Source: Selaginella moellendorffii
Taxonomy: Eukaryota; Streptophyta; Lycopodiopsida; Selaginellales; Selaginellaceae
NCBI RefSeq assembly: GCF_000143415.4
Contig: NW_003314353.1
Location: 660,507 to 724,506, forward strand
DNA: 64,000 bases
Direction of reading: 5' to 3'
In this document: piece by piece, positions 57,178 to 64,000 of the stretch
Numbering within the stretch: position 1 is the stretch's first letter
Layout: each line of letters begins with the position of its first letter
Position numbers and translations under genes: made by a program
Notes under the pieces: model-generated
Told to the model about the DNA's origin: nothing
The model's database searches: none
What the model saw: the letters and a program-made list of their open reading frames with translations, nothing else

Positions 57178-58365
57178 ATGACGAGGACGCGGGAGCGCGC
57201 GATCGCGAGGTCAGTGGCAGGATCTAGCCTCCTCTTCACCAGAAATCAGCGGCAAATGCGCATGGTGGTGAAGAGCGCCATGGCGCAGCGGCAGAGAAAG
57301 AGGGCGAAGCGCCGGAAGAGCAGTGTGGATCTCCTCCCGGGGCTCATCCACGACGTGGTCTACCAGCAAATCCTCCCGCGGCTGCCCTGGTACCAGCGCC
57401 CCGTGATGACGGCCGTGTCCAAGCTCTGGCGCGCCGCGATGGAATCGCTCAATGCTGAGTTGGGCGCCCGGTCCCGGGAGCTCCAGGATCTTCCCAGGGG
57501 CGTGGTGCTGCTCTTCAATGCCGGGAGTGGCAGCGATGGGATCTTCCAGCAGCAGAGTTTTTTCGAGCTCTTCGACTACTCGACCGGGACTTGGCACGAG
57601 CTTCCTCCACTGCCGGATCGCTCTCCCGAGGAGAGCGTGGAGGAGTGCTTTTGCTTCGAGCGGTGCATATACGGGATTTGCAAGGGGGAGATCTACAAGC
57701 TAGATCTTCCAGCCGGGATTTGGAGGTGGGAGAAGCTCACCACCAGGACGAGGATCAATGGAGGGGTGGCGGTGGCGTTTATGGAAGATGGGATGCTCTA
57801 CCTGAGTGGGAAGCGGGCGGAGGTCTTTGTGCTGGAGAAGCACGACTTGGCCAACCGGTGTGCCAAGTCGATATGCGTCCAGTTGGTCGGCTTCTCCGGC
57901 CTCGCGGCGCAGAAGGGCGACGTCAAGTCTCTCTTTGAAGGCTTCTCCGACTGGAACCGAGTGGCCGGGACGCTGGCGTTCCTCTTCCAGATCAAGCCGC
58001 TCAACATCAGCCGGAGCTGCACGGCCCCGGCGTTTGTGTCCGAGAGGAAGTTCTTGGTGGCGACGAGGAAGTGCTACCTGGAGCTCCACGACTTGGACAC
58101 TGGGCTGCTCGACGAGATCAACGTCCAGCGCAAGCTCAGGCTGGTTGTCTCGCACACGATCGTGGCGCTGGCTTACCACGGGGGCGTGATCTACGTTTTG
58201 ATGCAAGTGGACAAGGGGAGCCATGCGAGCTTTAGCCTGTGGAGGGGCGAGGCTTGTGGAGATTCTCTGTCTCCGGAGCTTGGGAAGTTCGAGTGGAAGA
58301 GGGCGCCATGTCCGCTCAAGTTTGGAGATCACTGCAACAAAGCTAGCCTGCAGATCTTGTCCTGA
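57178..58365 (+). CDS. F-box/kelch-type protein
   Basis: Single-exon frame of 395 aa. N-terminus is very basic (MTRTRERAIARS..., KRAKRRKSS). Residues ~50-90 (LLPGLIHDVVYQQILPRLPWYQRPVMTAVSKLWRAAM) fit an F-box, which would bind Skp1 of an SCF ubiquitin ligase. The rest holds kelch-like repeats (VVLLFNAGSGSDG, FELFDYSTGTWHELPPLPD, IYGICKGEIYKLDLPAGIWRWEKL, GGVAVAFMEDGMLYLSGK, KCYLELHDLDTG, TIVALAYHGGVIYVLM), which would form a substrate-binding propeller. The target is unknown. The first ATG at 57178 is used; a later MRMVVKSAM start is possible. Confidence 0.85.
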   Translation: MTRTRERAIARSVAGSSLLFTRNQRQMRMVVKSAMAQRQRKRAKRRKSSVDLLPGLIHDVVYQQILPRLPWYQRPVMTAVSKLWRAAMESLNAELGARSRELQDLPRGVVLLFNAGSGSDGIFQQQSFFELFDYSTGTWHELPPLPDRSPEESVEECFCFERCIYGICKGEIYKLDLPAGIWRWEKLTTRTRINGGVAVAFMEDGMLYLSGKRAEVFVLEKHDLANRCAKSICVQLVGFSGLAAQKGDVKSLFEGFSDWNRVAGTLAFLFQIKPLNISRSCTAPAFVSERKFLVATRKCYLELHDLDTGLLDEINVQRKLRLVVSHTIVALAYHGGVIYVLMQVDKGSHASFSLWRGEACGDSLSPELGKFEWKRAPCPLKFGDHCNKASLQILS

Positions 58366-58653
58366 GAGAGCCTCTCTCTTCTCCAACAGGTAAGAGACTT
58401 TACTACTCCAGGAATGCTTGATTTGCCAAAGTGGCATCTTCGAGCAGCCTCTCTCTTTTCGAAAATCGGGCAGCAAAACCTGGGCATGCTCACGATCAAC
58501 GAGAACTTCCTTTATTCACCGATCTCCGTAGGGCTCGTTTTCTTTTAATGCTTTAAACCTGGGAAGCGTTCTCATAACTTTGTTGCATTGATCTCCAAAC
58601 TGGGATTGGAAGAATTTTTGGATCTGTTTCTCCTTTTTGGTTTGGTTAAGCAA
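58366..58653. other. F-box 3' region, no gene seen
   Basis: GC content falls sharply from about 58500, marking the edge of the gene-rich block. Confidence 0.4.
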
Positions 58654-59524
58654 GTGAATATAGTTAAAATATTCTTGGATATTCTAGAATATTTTACCAT
58701 CTAACTGTTGTTATTCATTTAAATTAATCTTTTATAATTTATAAACATGTTTATAATTTATAAATTTTCTTAAACACTTTTTAATATATTATTTTTTATT
58801 CTATTATCTAATGGTTGATATGCAATAAGATTAATCTTGTGATTATGAATTACAAACATGCTTATAATTATAAAATTTATTTGATCAATTGGATTAATAA
58901 GTAAGAGATTACATAGTAAAATAAATTGCTACGTGTTGCATGTAGCAACACTTAGTTTGCTTAATAGTAGTGTTATTCTTAGTCTCTCACTAATCTGCCA
59001 GAGTTATTGTTGAACCTAAACATACAAAAGGATATTCTAATAATAAGTTATTATTCATGTACACTATATAATCTATAAACATGTTTATGTATTTATAAAT
59101 TATAAACACTTTTCTAACTATAAACTTCCATTTTCTAAGTGAATTAATAAATAATGAATAGATGACTATTAAACAAACCAAACATGCTATATGTAATGGG
59201 CAGCAAATTATTTTTATTATGTTATAATTAACAACAAATAATATAAATACATTTGTATAAATAGCGATTTTTTTTCAATAATCATATGTTAGAACAAAGT
59301 TTGGTGACATAAAGAGTTTTAAGTATACATTTGACTAATGATTATATATTACATTTCACAATCAACTCTCTGAGAAATTATATAGTTGTATTTTTACAGA
59401 ATAAACTAGAATATCTTAGGAAGCATTTAGATTTTTTTTTTATAAATTATAACTACAAAATTAATCTAAGTAAATAGCAACCATTAGGTAGTATAATATC
59501 CTAGAATATTCTAGGTATATTCAC
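58654..59524. mobile_element. AT-rich TIR element (MITE-like)
   Basis: The ends are imperfect inverted repeats of about 80 bp: GTGAATAT..(A/C)TAGAATATTC/TTGGATATTCTAGAAT on the left, and their complement before ATATTCAC at 59524. Both ends continue into ATTCATTTAAATTAAT/TTACTTAGATTAAT and TATAATTTATAAA. No coding. The inside has further palindromes, including GTAGCAAC/GTTGC at about 58930-58950. A related but shorter copy starts at 60579. No convincing target-site duplication was seen. Confidence 0.6.
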
Positions 59525-60578
59525 TTACATATATACATATATATGTATGTACATATGTATTTTTAAATTTTAAACTTTACATCATCCTTCCATCTTAAAG
59601 ATGAGAAAGGATGATGATGATAAGTCAAGTGAAACATCTAGAGCTTTTGTTAGGAATTGTAGACTTCGACAAAATTTAAGCTTCCACAAAACTACAGATA
59701 TAGTTGTTGACAACCATGACAAAAATAAGGCACAAATTTAGAATTATGGAATCTTAATCAATCAACTACAACCATATATAATTATTAAATACACAAACCA
59801 ACCTCTTAATCTATAACTTTAAACCAAAACAAGGGTTTTGAGGGCAATTGTAATTTATAAAAATATTGTGGAAACAAAAAAGATAGTTTATCTCTATATC
59901 TTTCCTTTAATCAGCCCTTTAAGACCATACTTAACTCAGACTTATGACCATATATAAAATTTATTTCTATATCTTTCTACTGGCTAGCCTCCAAAACCAT
60001 TATTAACTCTAACTCACTACTTTTATTCTTATCTAATATTATATATATGGGATTGCTATTGAAAAATAGAGACTATATTTTCACTAGTGCTATGCTATGT
60101 TTAAGTGCAGAATTTCACTTTGTTTGTCCATCATTTCTTTTTTATCCCCTTTTTGAAGGAAAAGAAGTTTTAAAACACTAACTTTGTTAGTCTTACTATT
60201 GTTGGTAATAAAATTATTGATAGGTTTTTTTTTATTTTCCTTTTTTAAGTATTAGTTTGGTATTGAAAATTTTGAACAGTATGAATATTTTGTTATTTTA
60301 TTTTTGTTGAGTATTTTTTAACATGATATCATTTATTATCAAGCCTTTTTTGCATAGATTTGTTTTTTCATTCTTCATTTCTGCATTGACTACTATTGAA
60401 AATTCTCTTTTAGATCTTTTTTATCCCTTTTTGGTTTGCTTAAACAAATCTGTAGGGTGCATACCATTTTTTATCACAGTGGAAATTTGGACTCAATCAT
60501 TCCATGAGAGAAGCAAAGTTCCAGAATGCTTCATTTTCATCTCACATCAAAAAAAGAATTAGTGGGACTGGGATAGTA
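59525..60578. other. AT-rich sequence, no gene seen
   Basis: Microsatellite-like alternating TACATATATA (59525-59555) and a run of T-rich low complexity, without coding motifs. Confidence 0.4.
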
Positions 60579-60890
60579 GTGAATATGCCTAGAATATACT
60601 TAGGTATTCTAGGATATTCTACCATCTACAGTTGTTATTCATTTAGATTAATTTTGTATTTATAATTTATAAACTTTCTTAAACCTTTTCTAGTATACTA
60701 TTTTTTATTCTATTATCTAATGGTTGATATAAAATAAGATTAATCATGTGTTTATAAATTACAAACATGCTTATAATTATAAAATTTATTTGATCAATTG
60801 GATTAATAAGTAATAATAAAATTACTATTAAGCAAACCAAACATTGTTACATGCAATGCGTAGCAATTTATTTCTACTTCTACATCTTTC
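60579..60890. repeat. Second copy of the TIR element, partial
   Basis: Starts GTGAATATGCCTAGAATAT and follows the 58654 element closely through CTATTATCTAATGGTTGATAT, AAATTACAAACATGCTTATAATTATAAAATTTATTTGATCA (about 60720-60810) and a GTAGCAATTT segment. No right TIR was found. Confidence 0.55.
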
Positions 60891-61079
60891 TATCTTTGAT
60901 TTTTCTTATTCTCTCTTCTTTACTCTAATATTTCAAATGTCTTTCTTTTTTCCCACTTGGTTTCCCCTTGACTCCAAAAATCCACACTCTCTTTCTTCTT
61001 TATCTTTTCTTTTCTTTTTTTAATTTAGTCTCTTCTCCTCACAACAGTTGCCAACACAAGGCATTATATTGGAGTCTAC

Positions 61080-61524
61080 ACTAGCACTTTGGCTATAGGT
61101 TATTGTGCATGATGAAGTTAGAGCATTCCCTTGTGGTCGCATAATATTCTATTGTTAGAATATTCTAGAGGCATGGATGTAAGGGGTATATCCCCCTTCT
61201 GCTCCGGTGGGGAGTTCACATAAGAGAGATGTTTTGTGCTGGATTTCAAAGCATGAGTGAGTGTTTTCTTCACCAAAACCCTAAACCCTAATAAAGGCTT
61301 TGTTTCATCCTTGAAACAAAGCCTTTATTAGGGGGAAGTATTATTAAGTGCTAATTTTGACCATGTGTTGACCATAACTTTCCTAACTTGATTTGATTTA
61401 ACATATTTACTCGGGATGAAGGAAGAGGCTCCAAAAGCAAACACCAAATTACATAAGTAATTTAGATGGTCTTAGATGAAAATAATGCAATTTCTAAAAT
61501 ACATTATCACAATCATCAGTATAT
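61080..61524. other. AT-rich spacer
   Basis: Contains CCCTAAACCCTAATAAAGGC (61278-61297) immediately followed by its own inverse (GCCTTTATTAGGG at 61320-61332), a ~17-bp stem around a TTTGTTTCATCC...GAAACAAA loop. No gene. Confidence 0.4.
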
Positions 61525-61719
61525 TGTAAGCAATCAAAGAGAACAACTCAAAAGATGGTTTATAGGGTTCAAATATAGAGGGAAAGGGCTTATAAATAAG
61601 AATGCACCTTTTTTTTCAATCGATTAAGGGTTTTGGGATATTTGAGGTTAAACGTCTTTGGGTTTGAATAGTACTGAGTTGGATAATCTCCCAAAAAGTC
61701 TAAATTCAAAGAACTTACA
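61525..61719 (+). repeat. TRIM-like element, left LTR
   Basis: 195 bp with inverted termini TGTAAG...CTTACA, matching 61851-62043 (shared AAGAGAACAA, GAATGCACCTTTTTTTTCAATCG, GGATATTTGAGGTTAA, GGGTTTGAATAGTACTG). Two bases further comes TGGTATCA (61722-61729), a primer-binding-site start like that at 20333. Confidence 0.7.
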
Positions 61720-61721
61720 TT

Positions 61722-61850
61722 TGGTATCACAAAGGTCTCAGGTCCGACTCCTTTGGTTGGCTAAGGGTGTTAAGAGAGCGGGGCTTTCGAGAGCTGCGGC
61801 TTTTAACTTCTATTCACGAAGGTGTGAACTTACAGGAAAGCATGATAGAT
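61722..61850 (+). mobile_element. TRIM-like element interior
   Basis: Only ~130 bp between the direct repeats: PBS-like TGGTATCACAAAGG, then GCGGGGCTTTCGAGAGCTGCGGC, and a weakly purine-rich end (CAGGAAAGC). No coding capacity. Confidence 0.6.
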
Positions 61851-62043
61851 TATAAACAACCAAAGAGAACAATTTGAGAGATAGTCCATGGGGTTTAAAT
61901 ATTGCGGGAAATGACTTATGAATAAAAATGCACCTTTTTTTTCAATCGGTTAAGAGTTTTAGGATATTTGAGGTTAAGTGTCCTTGGGTTTGAATAGTAC
62001 TGGGCTAAGTGACCTCTCGAGAAATTTAAACTCAAGACTTATA
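61851..62043 (+). repeat. TRIM-like element, right LTR
   Basis: Homologous to 61525-61719, with degraded termini (TATAAAC.. and GACTTATA). Confidence 0.65.
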
Positions 62044-62311
62044 TATATCCAAATGCATACTTGAAGACATCCAAGAAAAAACTTCAATCTACACAAGTGA
62101 CTACAGTTAACAGCATACTTGAAGACACACAAATGACTACACTTAACAACATACCATTGCAAAAGAAATCCAAACTCAAGACTTATATATATCCAAATGC
62201 ATATTTGAAGACATCCAAGAAAAAACTTCAATCTACACAAGTGGCTATAATTAACAACATATTTGAAGACACACAAATGACTACACTTAACAACATACCA
62301 TTGCAACACTA
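62028..62311 (+). repeat. 144-bp tandem duplication
   Basis: AAACTCAAGACTTATATATATCC..ACATACCATTGCAA occurs twice, offset 144 bp (62028 and 62172). Within each copy CTTGAAGACA..CAA is itself duplicated. Both frames encode a run of Lys/Thr/Asn, but no protein motif; I read it as noncoding. Confidence 0.75.
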
Positions 62312-62319
62312 TCCCTTAG

Positions 62320-62490
62320 AAATATGTGGGAAACTCATATAAATGTTAGGCATCATTCTAAGAATGATAGATGGTAATCATTATAAAGTGATTCAACAAA
62401 TGGAACAAATATGTGGGAAACTCATATAAATGTTAGGCATCATCCTAATAATGATAGATGGTAATCATTATAAAGTGATTCAATAAATAG
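62320..62490 (+). repeat. 87-bp tandem duplication
   Basis: AATATGTGGGAAACTCATATAAATGTTAGGCATCAT(T/C)CTAA(G/T)AATGATAGATGG..AAAGTGATTCAA appears at 62321 and 62408. Confidence 0.75.
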
Positions 62491-63211
62491 GACATATCAT
62501 CCACAAGAGTCTCATGAAAGAAATTTGGTTAGAGGTAGTAGGAGCAGAAGGAGTTGCAACATGGGTTATGAATGCTACTATCAACTAAGATTGACTATTC
62601 AATTGTAATTGCATATCATCAAGCAACTGCATTAATTGTTACTCTAGTGTTAAATAAAGAGGAGGCTGCTATAAAGGAGTATATTGCTCTGCCATAAAAA
62701 TCAACGAAAAGAATAAAAAACAAAGGAGAATAAATGGAAAAGTTATAAGAGCAAAAGAGATTTAAACAATATAAAAGTTAAATATAAACAAAAAACACAA
62801 ATTCAAGCACACCTCATAGATGACTAAAGTTACTTTTCACCTCCACCAATGTGAGTGCATGGAATACATAATATTTGATCAACCTAAAAACATTAGCTTA
62901 TATATAGAAGCAGTGGTTTGTATTGAACAAAATTCAAGGGCTAATAAAAACCCACTAAATTAATAATAGTATATAGTATTGCCTCACAATATATATAAAA
63001 AGGATTTCTCCCTTAATTAATTATAATTAACTAGATAATGAAATTAATATAAGCTAATTTACTAAAAATTAGCTAAGTGAGATGCCTACTTTTCTTGTTT
63101 TATTTATACTCTTCTAGGCTTTTAAAGTTTTTTCTTTCCTTCTTTTTGTAAGTTTGCATTGATACTTAAAAGTACACTTATTTATAGAATAAAATGTTTC
63201 TAGTTGATGCT
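62491..63211. other. AT-rich spacer, no gene seen
   Basis: No coding motif. It is the 3' flank of the lectin-like reading frame. Confidence 0.4.
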
Positions 63212-64000
63212 TTAAATTTCAGGATAAGTGTTTGTCCAGATTATTTTCTTAGTACCAAGTGTTTCATATAAAATAGCACTTCCATCATTTTCTATTACAA
63301 ACATTGAGGGTAATAAACAATTTTTAGTGCAGTGCAAAGGAGATGAAGACCATATTATTGTGTCTATAGATTTGGTATATAATACTAGAGTTTTAAGATA
63401 AATTGAAAGCTTACAATCTATACCAAAAGTTCCACTTGCCCATAAAAGTGTGGGAGATTCAAAATTATCTATTTTATATAGAATCATATTGCAATAAGAT
63501 GTAATTAAAAATATATAATGACTATTTAATGAATATAGTGCTTTAAGTGGTTGAAGATTTGTGAAATAATCTAAAGAGCTTCGAAAGCTTGAACAAATTT
63601 GTAAAAAATTAATTTTATCATTATTTTTTTGATTAATATATTTCACTCCTGGAAGCTCATCGTCAATAGGTATAATGTTAAATGAAATACCTTCTGTTTT
63701 AGTTATCTGAAAATATTCTACTATAAGATTATTAAGAAAACTAGATATACCACTAAGCCCCCCATATTTTAAAGCAATTTGATGGATATCTCCTGCTAGA
63801 TATGATAATCTTTCTCTTAGTTCTAGTCCACTAATTATTTGTGATGATGGAACAATAGAGCATATTTTTCCAGAAGCATCTATACTATAGTCATAAGCTC
63901 CAAAACATATTAGTATAGTTATATCTCTTAGAGATACAGCAAATGTTCCTACTATACCAATATAAAATTGTCTTGGATTTATGAGATTGATAAAACTTTG
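63212..64000 (-). CDS. Bulb-type (B-) lectin-like reading frame, partial at window edge
   Basis: The minus strand is open from 64000 to a stop at 63212-63214 (262 codons, start outside the window, no introns). The C-terminal ~130 residues look like a monocot-type B-lectin domain of three tandem lobes: SHYIFLITSYCNMILYKID..TLLWASGTFG, YLKTLVLYTKSIDTIIWSSS, and ENDGSAILYETLGTKKIIWTNT. The mannose-binding QxDxNxVxY motif is only partly kept (ENDGSAILY). The N-terminal half is not recognised (GIVGTFAVSLRDITIL, YLAGDIHQIALKYGG). Codon use is heavily AT-rich, quite unlike the GC-rich genes to its left, and the frame sits in AT-rich repeat DNA. It could be a transferred gene, a contaminating sequence in the assembly or simply an old local gene in AT-rich DNA. 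Confidence 0.6.
   Translation of the reverse strand, partial: QSFINLINPRQFYIGIVGTFAVSLRDITILICFGAYDYSIDASGKICSIVPSSQIISGLELRERLSYLAGDIHQIALKYGGLSGISSFLNNLIVEYFQITKTEGISFNIIPIDDELPGVKYINQKNNDKINFLQICSSFRSSLDYFTNLQPLKALYSLNSHYIFLITSYCNMILYKIDNFESPTLLWASGTFGIDCKLSIYLKTLVLYTKSIDTIIWSSSPLHCTKNCLLPSMFVIENDGSAILYETLGTKKIIWTNTYPEI

Noticed and set aside
61270-61335. CCCTAAACCCTAATAAAGGC / GCCTTTATTAGGG hairpin as a telomere remnant
   Set aside because: Too short, with an inverted structure; it reads as a small hairpin within repeat DNA.

Overview
The window looks like nuclear DNA of a lycophyte, most likely Selaginella (S. moellendorffii-like). The genes are plant genes: a DYW-class PPR protein, a TMK receptor kinase, a plastid DiT2 transporter, PLATZ, NPF and LPEAT2. 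They are GC-rich and packed a few hundred bases apart, with most introns only about 45-75 nt. Blocks of old, AT-rich transposon sequence lie on both sides. A run of exactly 100 N (31626-31725) is an assembly gap. There are no operons, CRISPR arrays or bacterial signals.

Layout. (1) 1-23.9 kb is a graveyard of LTR retrotransposons. A Ty3/gypsy reverse-transcriptase gene on the plus strand (3.9-4.29 and 9.44-10.0 kb) is split by a complete but decayed minus-strand Ty3 element (4287-9437) with its own LTRs and a 4-bp target-site duplication. Further in are a miniature LTR element (TRIM, 20168-20831) with a tRNA-iMet-type primer-binding site, a 370-bp direct-repeat pair (14.45 and 19.13 kb) and a 1.6-kb inverted repeat (17.0-18.7 and 20.8-22.4 kb). 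(2) 24-29 kb holds a frameshifted PPR fragment, an unrecognised spliced gene that looks broken (two in-frame stops), and a small unrecognised gene on the other strand. (3) 29.2-58.4 kb is the gene-rich core: LPEAT2-like acyltransferase, RRP1/Nop52, DiT2, an SDR, a TMK receptor kinase, an unknown plastid membrane protein, a DYW PPR protein, formamidase, PLATZ, a secretory CPYC glutaredoxin, an NPF transporter, a plastid NAD(P)-binding protein of the At5g02240 type, a UPF0301/AlgH-like plastid protein and an F-box protein. (4) 58.5-64 kb is AT-rich, with a TIR element, a second TRIM-like direct-repeat pair, short tandem repeats and, at the edge, an AT-rich intronless reading frame with bulb-type lectin repeats.

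The core genes are independent eukaryotic units, not a pathway cluster. Several are divergent pairs with very short shared promoters (RRP1/DiT2, plastid protein/PPR, NPF/NAD(P)-binding protein). Telo-box-like AAACCCTA motifs recur close to start codons. Most of the longer introns carry internal tandem repeats. Several proteins concern organelles or redox: DiT2 carries glutamate/malate across the plastid envelope, the PPR protein probably edits organelle RNA, and glutaredoxin and the SDRs are redox enzymes.

Exon boundaries were read by eye from splice signals and reading-frame continuity. Where exon lengths are said to sum to a multiple of three, that was counted from the sequence. Family names rest on recognised motifs and no database search was run.
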